Shown: positions 11,363 through 20,866, counted from the stretch's first letter. The stretch is DNA of 64,000 nucleotides from Azomonas tarimensis (GCF_042648805.1 NZ_JBHRXZ010000001.1:1-64000), one strand, 5' to 3'. A program made the numbers and translations. Notes: generated by a model from the letters alone, not told the origin.

Positions 11363-12172
11363 ATGACCACTATTCTGCAGATCTCCGATACGCATTTCGG
11401 CACAGAGGTGCCCGCCGTCGTGGATGCCCTGGAGCACCACGTCCGCGAGCACCCCGCCGACCTTCTCATCCTCTCCGGTGACATCACCCAGCGTGCACGG
11501 CGCAGCCAGTTCGAAGCCGCCCGGGCAGCCATGCAGCGCCTGCAGCAAGGCGGTATCGGCGAGATGCTGGTGATACCCGGCAATCACGACATCCCGCTCT
11601 ACGACGTGCTATCGCGTCTGTTCAGCCCTTACGGCAACTACCGCCGCTGCTTTGGCGATGACCTCGAGCCGACCTACGAAACCGATCAGATGCTGGTGAT
11701 GGGACTCAACACTACCCATCCGCGCCGGCACAAGGACGGCAAGGTGACTGCGCGTCAGGTCGAGACCGTCGCCGAGCGGCTGGCGCGTACCGATCCGGCG
11801 AAGGTACGCATCGTGGTGGCGCACCAGCCGTTCGGCGCCATGGTGACGAGCGATCTGCGCAATCTCCAGACAGGCGCCGAACCGGCACTCAAGTGCTGGG
11901 CCGACGCTGGACTGGATCTGGTCATGGGTGGGCACATTCACCTGCCCTATGTGCTGCCGCTGAGCGGACAGTACCCCGACCTGTCGCGGGAAATCTGGAT
12001 GGTCCAGTCCGGCACTGCGCTGTCGTCCCGGCTGCGCGGAACCTCGCCGAACTCCTTCAACCGGCTGCGTTTGGTGGCCGGCGATGCCAAGCATGTCCAG
12101 GTCGAGCGCTGGGATTTTCAGGGCGACGGCTTTCTTCTTGCCGCACGTTTCCAGCTCGACTGGCCGGCCTGA
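11363..12172 (+). CDS. Calcineurin-like metallophosphoesterase
   Basis: A 269-residue cytosolic phosphoesterase with all dimetal-site blocks in order: DTHFG near the N-terminus, SGDIT, PGNHD, HQPFG and GGHIH. It resembles CpdA/Icc-type phosphodiesterases, but the substrate is not determinable; UDP-diacylglucosamine or cyclic-nucleotide hydrolysis are family possibilities. The open frame extends 23 codons upstream. The ATG at 11363 was chosen because MTTILQISDTHFG matches family starts. It ends 4 bases before the convergent iorB-type gene. Confidence 0.88.
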   Translation: MTTILQISDTHFGTEVPAVVDALEHHVREHPADLLILSGDITQRARRSQFEAARAAMQRLQQGGIGEMLVIPGNHDIPLYDVLSRLFSPYGNYRRCFGDDLEPTYETDQMLVMGLNTTHPRRHKDGKVTARQVETVAERLARTDPAKVRIVVAHQPFGAMVTSDLRNLQTGAEPALKCWADAGLDLVMGGHIHLPYVLPLSGQYPDLSREIWMVQSGTALSSRLRGTSPNSFNRLRLVAGDAKHVQVERWDFQGDGFLLAARFQLDWPA

Positions 12173-12175
12173 GCC

Positions 12176-14431
12176 TCAACCGGCCTCCCAGCCCGCACGC
12201 AGGCGCTCGCGGGTCAGCGGCACCTGGCGCAGACGCACCCCGGTGGCAGCGAACAGCGCGTTGGCCACCGCTGCCGGCACCGCTGCCGACGTCGCCTCCC
12301 CGGCCCCTACCGAGGGTTTGTTTCGGCGGTCGATCAGGGCGATGCGTACCTCCGGAATTTCCATGAAGGTCAGCAGCGGATAGCTGCCCCATTCAAGACT
12401 GCTGACTCCGCTGGCATGGAAGCGAACCTCCTCCTTGAGGGTACGACTCAAGGTCTGCAGGACATTTCCCTCGATCTGGTTGCGCACGCCATCGGGATTG
12501 ACGATCAGACCGCAATCATGGGCCACCCAGACCTTGAGCACGCGAATCCCCTCCAGGCTGGCCTCGACCTCGACGACCATGCCGACATAGGCGTTCTCGT
12601 TCTCGTAGCGCACATAGGACAGGCCACGGCCGCGCACCGGCGAGCCGTCCCAGCGCGGCGGCGGTGCGAGCGGTGCCGGCTCCCAGCCCGCCAACCGCGC
12701 CGCGCGCTCGAGCACAGCCTGGGCTCGCGAGTCGCGCAGGTAGCGCAGGCGGAATTCCAGCGGGTCGATGCCCACGCGGTGGGCCAACTCGTCCATGAAG
12801 GACTCGTTGGCAAAGGTGTTCTGTACCGCGCCCAGCCCCCGCAGCGCCGAGGGCCGCAGCGGCGAACGGGAGACTGGCAGCACATGGCTGATGACCCGGC
12901 AATGGGCGAACCCGTAGTCGACCGGCGCGTTGCGCCCATTGCCCGACGCCCCGTCCGGCAGCTCGAGCCCTCTGGCCAACTGCCCCGCCAGCAGAGTGGC
13001 GGCACCCCCGGCACGTCCTGGTCGGGTACTGTGCGTGGAGCTCCAGTTGTCGAACTGCCAGGCGGCGATTTCCCCGTGCCGGTCCAATCCTCCTCTGAGC
13101 CGCATGACCATGGCCGGCCCCTTGGGATTCCAGCCGTGCTCATCGGCACGCGACCATTGCACACGCACCGGCCGACCGCTCAGGCGCGACAGCAGGGCGG
13201 CGTCCCCGGCCACGTCATCGGCGCCGTTGTGCCCATAGCAGCCAGACGCCTCGACGAAGATCACCCTGACGGCATGCTCGTCCAGGCCGAGCAACTCGGC
13301 CAGCGCCGCGCGCAGCGGATAGACGCCCTGGGTGCCGGACCAGACGGTCGCTTCGTCATCCCCCACATCGGCTACTGCACAGGACGGGCCGATGCTGTCA
13401 TGGTTCTGAAACGGCCAGCGATACTCGGCCTCGTGCACCTGCTCGAGTTGCGCGAAACGTGTCTCGACATCACCCTTGTCCTGCACGCGATGCTCGCGTG
13501 TCGCACCAGCCAGCAGATGTTCGTGCAGGGCGCTCATGGGTGGCAGGTCGCGACTGACTTCCCAGTCCAGCCGAACGGCCCTGGCAGCCTGTATCGCCAG
13601 CCATTCATCCTCCGCCACCACCCCGACGAAATTGCCCTCGCGCAGCAACTGCGCACCAGCGGGCAGCGCGCTGTCGTCGATCGAGCGCAGCCGTGCCCGG
13701 GGGGTGCTGACCCCGGTGCAGGGCGGCCGCAGCACTCGCCCGTGGAGCATGCCGGGCAGGCGGATGTCCTGAACGAAGCGGTAGTCGCCGAACACCTTGG
13801 GTGGGATATCGACCCGGGGCACCGAGGTGCCGACCAGGCGATAGCGGGCCACCGGCAGCAAGGCTGCATCCGGGTCGACCCGACGCGCGAAGCCCTCTCC
13901 GTCCAGCAACTCGGTAAAAGCCAGCGAGCGCCCATCCGCAGCGCGCACCCGGCCGTCGTGACAGTGCAGCGCGGCCGCCGGCAGCCTCAGGTGTTCGCCA
14001 GCCCGCGAAAGCAGTTCTTGCCGGGCGCTGGCAGCGGCCCGACGCAGCTGGGCACCGCCGCGCTGGATGGTCTTGCTGCCAGCAGTCAGACCCTGATCCG
14101 GCGTCAGCCAGGTGTCACCCTGGATGATCGAGGTGCTGGCAAAAGCGACGCAGAGTTCCTCGGCCACGATCTGTCGCAACGCCGTTTCGACCCCGGTCCC
14201 AAGTTCCACCTTGCCGCTGTAGATCACCACACGTCCATCTTCGAGCAGCACCAGCCAGGCATCGACCTCACCAACATCGAGCAGCGTCTTGTCGACGCCG
14301 TCGATGCGATTGGCCTCGTCACCGGTGACCAGCTCAACGGCCAGGGCGCCCAGCGGATGCTGCAGACTGAAGCCCACCAGCAGCGCCGACAGACCGCCCA
14401 GGAATCGCCGCCGATCGAAGCCTTCGCTCAT
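12176..14431 (-). CDS. iorB: Isoquinoline 1-oxidoreductase-type molybdopterin subunit (beta)
   Basis: A 751-residue xanthine oxidase-family large subunit. The N-terminus RRRFLGGLSALLVGF is a Tat-like export signal, expected for the periplasmic IorB/aldehyde dehydrogenase class. The body shows molybdopterin-cytosine-dinucleotide blocks such as GKVELGTGVETALRQIVAEEL, SGCYGHNGADDVAGD and SPLRPSALRGLGAVQNTF. With the 2Fe-2S subunit and cytochrome c upstream it would oxidise an aldehyde or N-heterocycle and pass electrons to c-type cytochromes. The substrate is unknown. Its start overlaps iorA by 4 bases. Confidence 0.88.
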   Translation of the reverse strand: MSEGFDRRRFLGGLSALLVGFSLQHPLGALAVELVTGDEANRIDGVDKTLLDVGEVDAWLVLLEDGRVVIYSGKVELGTGVETALRQIVAEELCVAFASTSIIQGDTWLTPDQGLTAGSKTIQRGGAQLRRAAASARQELLSRAGEHLRLPAAALHCHDGRVRAADGRSLAFTELLDGEGFARRVDPDAALLPVARYRLVGTSVPRVDIPPKVFGDYRFVQDIRLPGMLHGRVLRPPCTGVSTPRARLRSIDDSALPAGAQLLREGNFVGVVAEDEWLAIQAARAVRLDWEVSRDLPPMSALHEHLLAGATREHRVQDKGDVETRFAQLEQVHEAEYRWPFQNHDSIGPSCAVADVGDDEATVWSGTQGVYPLRAALAELLGLDEHAVRVIFVEASGCYGHNGADDVAGDAALLSRLSGRPVRVQWSRADEHGWNPKGPAMVMRLRGGLDRHGEIAAWQFDNWSSTHSTRPGRAGGAATLLAGQLARGLELPDGASGNGRNAPVDYGFAHCRVISHVLPVSRSPLRPSALRGLGAVQNTFANESFMDELAHRVGIDPLEFRLRYLRDSRAQAVLERAARLAGWEPAPLAPPPRWDGSPVRGRGLSYVRYENENAYVGMVVEVEASLEGIRVLKVWVAHDCGLIVNPDGVRNQIEGNVLQTLSRTLKEEVRFHASGVSSLEWGSYPLLTFMEIPEVRIALIDRRNKPSVGAGEATSAAVPAAVANALFAATGVRLRQVPLTRERLRAGWEAG

Positions 14432-14901
14432 GCGCTGCGCTCCTTGCGCAAGTTCTGTGCGGCACGCTGCACCGCGCGGACGATGCGCAAGTGCGTGCCA
14501 CAGCCACACAGGTGGGCCGACAACGCCTGCTTGATTTCCTCATCGCCAGGGTCTGGATTGCGCAGCAGCAGCGCCTGGGCGCCGATGATCATGCCGGGGA
14601 TGCAGTAACCGCACTGCACCGCCTGTTCCTCGATAAAGGCCTGTTGCAGCGCATGCGGTCGCTCGGCGCTGCCCAGCCCTTCCAGGGTGGTGACAGGACG
14701 ATCGATGACCGACGACACCGGCAGCACGCAGGAGCGCAGCGGACGCCCTTCCACCAGCACGGCGCAGGCGCCGCATTCGGCAAGGCCACAGCCGAATTTC
14801 GGTCCCTTGAGTCCGAGGCTGTTGCGCAACGCGTAGAGCAGCGGCGTTTGCGGATCGATGTCCAGGCGATGCCGGGTGTCATTGATGGTCAGTTCGATCA
14901 T
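14428..14901 (-). CDS. iorA: 2Fe-2S subunit of IorAB-type molybdoenzyme (alpha)
   Basis: A 157-residue ferredoxin-like subunit. The plant-type 2Fe-2S site is in GCGLAECGACAVLVEG plus a later Cys (LRSCVLPV). The second [2Fe-2S] domain has QCGYCIPGMI and HLCGCGTHLRIVRAV. It shuttles electrons from the molybdenum centre in IorB to the cytochrome. The gene overlaps both neighbours by 4 bases (ATGA at each junction), so the three genes form one coupled operon. Confidence 0.93.
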   Translation of the reverse strand: MIELTINDTRHRLDIDPQTPLLYALRNSLGLKGPKFGCGLAECGACAVLVEGRPLRSCVLPVSSVIDRPVTTLEGLGSAERPHALQQAFIEEQAVQCGYCIPGMIIGAQALLLRNPDPGDEEIKQALSAHLCGCGTHLRIVRAVQRAAQNLRKERSA

Positions 14902-16124
14902 TCGGGGGCTTCCTGACGCAGGCGGGCCACCTCGGCGGCATCGAACGCCCCTTCGTGACCGCCGTAGCGGCGTGCAATAAGGGTCGCCAGGGCCGCAATC
15001 TGCGTGTCGGTCAGCAGGTCACGGTAGGCCGGCATGAAGAAGTCGCGATCCTGCCCCTGACGCTCCAGCCCGTGCAGCAGGACCTTGATGAGGTTGCGCC
15101 CGGAAGGGTCGCGCACCGCCGAGTAGTTGGGAAAGGAGCTCGGGTAGGGGCCTGCCACGCCGCGACCGTTCGGCAGATGGCAACTTTCGCAGGCGCTGAT
15201 CAGCAGAAGCTCGGCTCCGGCGTCGCGCGACCCAGGCTCGCCCGGCTGGATTTCCTCGCGTGCCGGTACCTGCCCCGGACGCGCCGGCATATTCATGAGA
15301 TAGGCGGCCATGGCGGCCAGATCGCCATCGCTCAGATGGCGCAGGCTGCTGCTGACCACCGCCGCCATGGGGCCGGCCGCGACCGCCTCGCCGCGCTGGT
15401 GGCCATTGCGCAGATAGTTGATCAGCTTGTCCTGCGACCAGTTGCCGATGCCGCGGGGGCCGGGGGTGATGTTCCAGGCGGCCCAGCCGCCCTGCACCGC
15501 CCCGGCGTAATGCCGATCGCGATCGAGCCCCTGACTCCAGGTGCGCGGGGTATGGCATTCGCCACAGTGCCCGAGCGCCTCGCTCAAGTAGGCACCGCGG
15601 GCCACCTGCGGGTCGTCATAGGCGGTTGGATCGAAGCGCCTCTGCTCGAGGTTGAGCCACTTCCAGGGGCCCATCAGGGTGCGGTTGCCAAACGGCAGGC
15701 GCCCCTGATTGGGCGGCGGTCGGTAGTCGACTGCAGGCTGGGTGTCGAGATACGCCTTGATCGCCAGAACATCTTCGCGGCTCAGCAAGGTGTAAGCCGT
15801 GTAGGGAAAGGCCGGGTACAGGTGTTCTCCATCCGGGCGAACGCCCTCGTGCATGGCTCGCAGGAAGTCCTCGTCGCTCCAGTCGCCCAGTCCGGTGCTG
15901 GAATCAGGCGTGATGTTGGTCGAGTAGAGGATGCCGAAAGGCGTGACGAATCGCACCCCGCCGGCAAAGGGCTCGCCGCCCGGCCGAGTATGGCAACCCA
16001 TGCAGTTGCCGGCGCGACTGAGGTATTCACCGTGCCGTTCCAGTGCGTCGCCCGCCTGGCCACCCGTCATCAGGCTCATCCCGACCGCCGCACCGACCAT
16101 CCGTCTTGTCGTCATCTTGAGCAT
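14898..16124 (-). CDS. Triheme cytochrome c subunit of the molybdoenzyme
   Basis: A 408-residue exported protein with signal MVGAAVGMSLMTGGQAG and three CXXCH heme sites: CMGCH, CGECH and CESCH. This is the layout of the cytochrome subunit of PQQ alcohol dehydrogenases and of IorAB-like aldehyde oxidases. It probably takes electrons from IorAB in the periplasm to the respiratory chain. The ATG at 16124 has AGGGA before it and sits directly before the signal. The open frame extends 36 codons further but without a signal-like start. Confidence 0.88.
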   Translation of the reverse strand: MLKMTTRRMVGAAVGMSLMTGGQAGDALERHGEYLSRAGNCMGCHTRPGGEPFAGGVRFVTPFGILYSTNITPDSSTGLGDWSDEDFLRAMHEGVRPDGEHLYPAFPYTAYTLLSREDVLAIKAYLDTQPAVDYRPPPNQGRLPFGNRTLMGPWKWLNLEQRRFDPTAYDDPQVARGAYLSEALGHCGECHTPRTWSQGLDRDRHYAGAVQGGWAAWNITPGPRGIGNWSQDKLINYLRNGHQRGEAVAAGPMAAVVSSSLRHLSDGDLAAMAAYLMNMPARPGQVPAREEIQPGEPGSRDAGAELLLISACESCHLPNGRGVAGPYPSSFPNYSAVRDPSGRNLIKVLLHGLERQGQDRDFFMPAYRDLLTDTQIAALATLIARRYGGHEGAFDAAEVARLRQEAPE

Positions 16125-16253
16125 GGCGATCCCTGAAGCCTGACGCCAATTCATTGCGTTCAGAGCATGGCCTACCGACCGGCCCACGGCGACCGGGTTC
16201 GCGTTATCCCGCGCCTGGTAATGCTTCAGCATTTTTCCGACCTTAGCGCTCGG

Positions 16254-16574
16254 TCACCCTTTGGGCACGAATCCCGCGGGCTTTCCGGCCAGCCAACTGA
16301 TGAAGTCACGCATGCGCGGATCTCCCAGCAGGGCCTCACGACTGTTGTAATCGAGGGCCAGCGCCCTTTCGCTGAACACCTTGTGGATCTGGTTGTGACA
16401 AGGGCGGCAGACCCATAGCGTGGCGGTGATGCGCTCATGACGCGGATACCGCTTGCGCACGTAGGCCTTACCATGCAGCGCCTTGGGGATCAGATGATGA
16501 CGCGTCAGCGGCGCCGCCCGCCCGCAGAGCTCGCAAGCGTCCGGTTGCGGCGGCAGGCGGATGGTTTCGCCCAT
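16254..16574 (-). CDS. HNH-type nuclease-like protein
   Basis: A 106-residue protein with CELCGRAAPLTRHHLIPK at 14-31 and WVCRPCHNQIHKVF further on. The two CxxC pairs form a zinc knuckle around a His-His/Asn/His core like that of the HNH endonuclease superfamily. No partner restriction gene is nearby. It lies 7 bases from the O-methyltransferase gene on the same strand. The biological target is unknown. Confidence 0.8.
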   Translation of the reverse strand: MGETIRLPPQPDACELCGRAAPLTRHHLIPKALHGKAYVRKRYPRHERITATLWVCRPCHNQIHKVFSERALALDYNSREALLGDPRMRDFISWLAGKPAGFVPKG

Positions 16575-16581
16575 CGTCCTT

Positions 16582-17244
16582 TCAACGCTTGCGGCAGAGG
16601 GTCAGCCCATCGCCCAGCGGCAGCAGCGACAGATCGATCCGCTGGTCATCCCTGAGCCTGCGATTGAGGGTCTGAATGGCACGGGTATCAGCGCTCTCAG
16701 GGTCTTCTTCCAATACCCGGCCGCTCCACAGGGTGTTGTCGAACAGCAGTAGCCCGCCCGGGCACAGCAGGCTCAGGGCCCGCTCCAGGTACTGAGGGTA
16801 GTTGCCCTTGTCGGCGTCGATGAAGATCAGGTCGAACCCCTCTGCCCAGCCCGACGCGAGCAGCGCATCGAGACTGTCCAGGGCCGGTCCGAGGCGCAAT
16901 TCGATACGCTCGGCAACGCCCGCCTCATCGAAATAGGCCCGGGCGATATCGTTGTAGTCGCCCGGCAGGTCGCAGGCGATCAGGCGGCCGTCTGGCCCCA
17001 TGGCCTCGGCCATGCAGAGGGTGCTGTAGCCGGTGAAGGTGCCCACTTCGAGAATTCGCCGGGCACCGATCAGCCTGACCAACAATGCGAGAAACTGGCC
17101 TTGCTCAGGGGCGACCTGCCAGTTGGGATTGGCGCCGGCCTGGGTCTGCTCGCGCAACCGCCGCAACAGTGGCGTCTCGCGCAGCGAGACCTGAATCAGA
17201 TAGTCGTAGAGCCGGTCATCCAACTCCAGGGTGCGCTGGGTCAT
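16582..17244 (-). CDS. SAM-dependent O-methyltransferase (caffeoyl-CoA type)
   Basis: A 220-residue class I methyltransferase of the catechol/caffeoyl-CoA O-methyltransferase family. The SAM-binding loop is LEVGTFTGYSTLCMAEAM, then LIACDLPGDY, with the metal/active-site block DLIFIDADKGNYPQYLE. These bacterial enzymes act on small phenolics or related acceptors; the acceptor here is unknown. It is flanked by the HNH gene and an NlpC lipoprotein, all on the minus strand. Confidence 0.9.
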   Translation of the reverse strand: MTQRTLELDDRLYDYLIQVSLRETPLLRRLREQTQAGANPNWQVAPEQGQFLALLVRLIGARRILEVGTFTGYSTLCMAEAMGPDGRLIACDLPGDYNDIARAYFDEAGVAERIELRLGPALDSLDALLASGWAEGFDLIFIDADKGNYPQYLERALSLLCPGGLLLFDNTLWSGRVLEEDPESADTRAIQTLNRRLRDDQRIDLSLLPLGDGLTLCRKR

Positions 17245-17262
17245 GTCTGTCCCGCTGCGCCG

Positions 17263-17790
17263 TCAGGGATTTCGCGCGAGCTGCTCGTGCTCCAGCACCC
17301 GTCGTGCGCTCAGATAGGTGTTCTGCCAATAACCGTTGGAGAGGCTGTCCAGGCGAACCGTTCCGCCGGAGGATGGTGCATGGACGAAACGCCCGTCACC
17401 CACGTAGATACCGGCATGGCTGACACGGCGTCCGCCGTTGGTGGCAAAGAAAACCAGGTCGCCGGCACGCAGGCTGTCGCGCTTCACCTGCGCGGCAGAC
17501 ATACGGCTCATTTCGGTGGTGGTGCGCGGTAGTGCGATGCCCGCCACGTCGTTGTAGACGTAGCCGATCAGCCCGCTGCAGTCGAAACCGCTTTCCGGCG
17601 TATTGCCGCCCCAGCGGTAGGGCGTCCCCACCAGTCCAAGGGCGCGGAACAGCACATCATGGGCGACGGGCGATGCCACCTGCGGCGCAGGGGCGGGAGA
17701 CTCGGATACGAGGGGTGGCGGGGTATGGCTGGCACAGGCGCTGAGCAGCGCGGCGGCCAGGATCAGGCTGGGTCGGATCATGGCGGACAT
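17263..17790 (-). CDS. NlpC/P60 family cell-wall lipoprotein endopeptidase
   Basis: A 175-residue lipoprotein with signal ILAAALLSAC and Cys at the lipobox. The NlpC/P60 domain has the catalytic Cys in FDCSGLIGYVY, His in SHAGIYVGDG, and a third polar site in FVHAPSSGGTVR. Such enzymes cut D-Glu-DAP type bonds in peptidoglycan stem peptides. GGAAG precedes the ATG at 17790; an internal ATG at 17781 is an alternative. It diverges from coxB. Confidence 0.92.
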   Translation of the reverse strand: MSAMIRPSLILAAALLSACASHTPPPLVSESPAPAPQVASPVAHDVLFRALGLVGTPYRWGGNTPESGFDCSGLIGYVYNDVAGIALPRTTTEMSRMSAAQVKRDSLRAGDLVFFATNGGRRVSHAGIYVGDGRFVHAPSSGGTVRLDSLSNGYWQNTYLSARRVLEHEQLARNP

Positions 17791-18047
17791 GGCGGCTTCC
17801 CGAAATCGATCGAGCTACTTTGCCGGGAGCCCAGGAACACTGCAAGCCTTTGGCCAGTATCTGTTTTTTTCAGCCTGTCGCGACTCGCGTTGCGCCTGCT
17901 GGTTCCCTGTCTATACTCCGATCAAGCGATAGCCAGCCGTCTCGACAACGCATCGAGCCAGCTGCCGTCGCTGGCGAATCCTGCAGTCTCGCGCTCCCTT
18001 GGCCACCGCCGGCGGCGGAATAACAAGAACGATAAGGGGAATCCGCA
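17791..18047 (+). other. Divergent promoter region for coxB and the NlpC gene
   Basis: About 257 bases with no coding signal. It contains the coxB ribosome-binding site (AAGGGGA 7 bases before ATG). A poly-T tract near 17866 and TATACT at 17912-17917 could serve as plus-strand promoter elements; no regulator site was recognised. Confidence 0.4.
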
Positions 18048-19172
18048 ATGAGGCGACACCCATGCGTGTGGATGGGCGCTGCACTCTGTTTGCCAGTCAG
18101 CCAGGCCCGCGCGGCCTGGGAGGTAAACATGCCGCGTGGCGCCACCGAGATCAGCCGCTCGGTGTTCGATCTGCACATGACCATCTTCTGGATCTGCGTG
18201 GCCATCGGTGTCCTGGTGTTTTCGGCGATGTTCTGGTCGATCTGGCGCCATCGCCGCTCGCGGGGCCATCAGCCCGCCCGCTTCCACGAAAACACCCGGG
18301 TCGAAATCCTCTGGACCATCGTTCCGCTGCTGATCCTGGTCGGCATGGCGGTCCCGGCCACCCGCACCCTGATTCACATCTACGACACCTCCGAGCCGGA
18401 CCTCGACGTGCAGGTCACCGGCTATCAGTGGCGCTGGCACTACAAGTACCTGGGCGAGGACGTTGAGTTCTTCAGCAACATGTCCACGCCCCGCGAGCAG
18501 ATCAATAACGAGCAGGCCAAAGGTGAGCACTACCTGCTCGAAGTGGACGAGCCGCTGGTGCTGCCGGCCGGGGCCAAGGTGCGTTTCCTGTTTACCGCTG
18601 CCGACGTGATCCATTCCTGGTGGGTGCCGGCGCTGGCGGTGAAGAAGGACGCCATTCCCGGCTTCATCAACGAGTCCTGGACCCGTGTCGACGAACCCGG
18701 CCTGTATCGCGGCCAGTGCACCGAGCTCTGCGGACGCGATCACGCCTTCATGCCTGTGGTGGTGGATGTCATGAGCCCGGAGGACTTCTCCATCTGGCTG
18801 GCGGCCAAGAAGGCCGACGCCGCGGCGCTGGAGGCACTCGCCGGCCAGGCGTGGACGCTCGCCGAACTGGCCGAGCGTGGCGAGAAGGTCTACCAGACCA
18901 GTTGCCTGGCCTGTCACCAGGCCAATGGCGAAGGCATCCCGCCGGTGTTCCCGGGGCTCAGGGGCTCGGCCGTGGTGAAAGGCGGCATGGAAGAGCATCT
19001 GCGCATCGTCGTCAATGGCGTTCCCGGCACGTCGATGCAAGCCTTCGGGCCACAGCTGTCCGACCTCGACATTGCCGCGGTGATCACCTACGAGCGCAAC
19101 GCCTGGGGCAATGATGTCGGCGACATGGTCACGCCCGAAGACGTGTTGACCTTCAGACAATCGCAGCCCTAG
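18048..19172 (+). CDS. coxB: Cytochrome c oxidase subunit II with C-terminal cytochrome c domain
   Basis: A 374-residue subunit of the aa3/caa3 terminal oxidase. A signal peptide (cleavage near ARA, residues 20-22) is followed by two membrane helices (about 43-66 and 86-104) and the periplasmic cupredoxin. The CuA ligands are visible: H189, C224, C228, H232 and M235. A fused cytochrome c domain carries CLACH (C286-H290), so it is the caa3-like form. It passes electrons from cytochrome c to subunit I. It is the first gene of the oxidase cluster, 9 bases before coxA. Confidence 0.97.
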   Translation: MRRHPCVWMGAALCLPVSQARAAWEVNMPRGATEISRSVFDLHMTIFWICVAIGVLVFSAMFWSIWRHRRSRGHQPARFHENTRVEILWTIVPLLILVGMAVPATRTLIHIYDTSEPDLDVQVTGYQWRWHYKYLGEDVEFFSNMSTPREQINNEQAKGEHYLLEVDEPLVLPAGAKVRFLFTAADVIHSWWVPALAVKKDAIPGFINESWTRVDEPGLYRGQCTELCGRDHAFMPVVVDVMSPEDFSIWLAAKKADAAALEALAGQAWTLAELAERGEKVYQTSCLACHQANGEGIPPVFPGLRGSAVVKGGMEEHLRIVVNGVPGTSMQAFGPQLSDLDIAAVITYERNAWGNDVGDMVTPEDVLTFRQSQP

Positions 19173-19181
19173 GAGGCTCGC

Positions 19182-20837
19182 ATGAGTGCCGTGATCGAAG
19201 AACGGGGGGTGCACGATGCCCACCAGGCGCACGCTGTACCTCCGAAGGGCGCGATGCGCTGGCTGTTGTCCACCAATCACAAGGACATCGGCACGATGTA
19301 CCTGTGGTTCAGCTTCGCAGCCTTCCTGCTCGGCGGCTCGATGGCCATGATCATACGTGCCGAACTGTTCCAGCCGGGCCTGCAGATCGTGCAGCCGGAA
19401 TTCTTCAACCAGATGACCACCATGCATGGCCTGATCATGGTGTTCGGCGCCGTGATGCCCGCCTTCGTCGGGCTGGCCAACTGGATGGTCCCGATGATGA
19501 TCGGCGCACCCGACATGGCCCTGCCCAGGCTGAACAACTTCAGCTTCTGGCTGCTGCCGGCGGCCTTCGGCCTCTTGATCTCCACCCTGTTCATGCCCGG
19601 TGGCGGGCCGAATTTCGGCTGGACCTTCTACGCACCGCTATCCACCACCTACGCACCGGAGAGCGTTACTTTCTTCATCTTCGCCGTGCACCTGATGGGT
19701 ATCAGCTCGATACTCGGGGCCATCAACATCATCGCCACCATTCTCAACATGCGCGCCCCCGGCATGACGCCGATGAAGATGCCGCTGTTCGTGTGGAACT
19801 GGCTGATCACCGCTTTCCTGCTTATCGCCGTGATGCCGGTGCTGGCCGGCGTGGTGACCATGATGCTGATGGATATCCACTTCGGCACCAGCTTCTTCGA
19901 CGCAGCCGGCGGCGGCGACCCGGTCCTGTTCCAGCATGTGTTCTGGTTTTTCGGGCACCCCGAGGTGTACATCATGATCCTGCCGGCGTTCGGCGCGGTG
20001 AGCATGATCATCCCGGCGTTCTCGCGCAAACCGCTGTTCGGCTATGCCTCGATGGTCTACGCCACCATCGCCATCGCGCTGCTGTCGTTCCTGGTCTGGG
20101 CGCACCACATGTTCGTGGTGGGCGTGCCGCTGGCCGGGCAGCTGTTCTTCATGTACGCCACCATGCTGATCGCGGTGCCCACCGGGGTGAAGGTATTCAA
20201 CTGGGTCAGCACCATGTGGCGCGGCTCGCTCAGCTTCGAGGCGCCGATGCTGTTCGCTGTGGCCTTCGTCATCCTGTTCACCATCGGCGGCTTCTCCGGG
20301 CTGATGCTGGCCATCGCCCCGGCGGACTTCCAGTACCACGACACCTATTTCGTGGTCGCGCACTTCCACTATGTACTGGTGCCCGGGGCGATCTTCGGCA
20401 TCTTCGCCTCGGCGTATTTCTGGCTGCCGAAGTGGACCGGTCACATGTACGACGAGCGCCTGGCCAAGGTGCATTTCTGGGTGTCTTTCGTGGCGATGAA
20501 CCTGGCCTTCTTCCCGATGCACTTCCTGGGCCTGGCCGGCATGCCACGACGCATCCCGGACTACAACCTGCAATTCGCCGACTTCAACATGGTGTCCTCC
20601 ATTGGCGCCTTCGCCTTTGGCGCCACCCAGTTGCTGTTCCTGTACATCGTCATCAAATGCATCCTGGGCGGCAAACCGGCTCCGGCCAAACCCTGGGACG
20701 GCGCCGAGGGGCTCGAGTGGACGGTACCCTCGCCCGCCCCCTGGCACACGTTCACCTGCCCGCCGGACATGCACCCGAAACATGCCCACCGCGCCGTCGG
20801 CCTGGGTGACGAGGACAAGTCCGATGAGCGCCATTGA
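19182..20837 (+). CDS. coxA: Cytochrome c oxidase subunit I
   Basis: A 551-residue heme-copper oxidase catalytic subunit with 12 membrane helices. Visible landmarks are the low-spin heme region TTMHGLIMVFG, the CuB/K-channel helix WFFGHPEVYIMILPAFG with D-channel Glu and CuB His, VWAHHMFVVG with the two CuB His, and VVAHFHYVL for the heme ligands. This is a type A oxidase. Whether it binds heme A or heme O is a real question here because no heme A synthase gene is in the cluster. RBS AGGAGG precedes the ATG. Confidence 0.98.
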   Translation: MSAVIEERGVHDAHQAHAVPPKGAMRWLLSTNHKDIGTMYLWFSFAAFLLGGSMAMIIRAELFQPGLQIVQPEFFNQMTTMHGLIMVFGAVMPAFVGLANWMVPMMIGAPDMALPRLNNFSFWLLPAAFGLLISTLFMPGGGPNFGWTFYAPLSTTYAPESVTFFIFAVHLMGISSILGAINIIATILNMRAPGMTPMKMPLFVWNWLITAFLLIAVMPVLAGVVTMMLMDIHFGTSFFDAAGGGDPVLFQHVFWFFGHPEVYIMILPAFGAVSMIIPAFSRKPLFGYASMVYATIAIALLSFLVWAHHMFVVGVPLAGQLFFMYATMLIAVPTGVKVFNWVSTMWRGSLSFEAPMLFAVAFVILFTIGGFSGLMLAIAPADFQYHDTYFVVAHFHYVLVPGAIFGIFASAYFWLPKWTGHMYDERLAKVHFWVSFVAMNLAFFPMHFLGLAGMPRRIPDYNLQFADFNMVSSIGAFAFGATQLLFLYIVIKCILGGKPAPAKPWDGAEGLEWTVPSPAPWHTFTCPPDMHPKHAHRAVGLGDEDKSDERH

Positions 20838-20866
20838 CAGCGCCAGCGGCGCAAGGCGGAACGGCC

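Noticed and set aside
12416..14608. 730-codon plus-strand ORF antisense to the IorB-type gene
   Set aside because: No recognisable motif, while the opposite strand encodes a full molybdoenzyme subunit.
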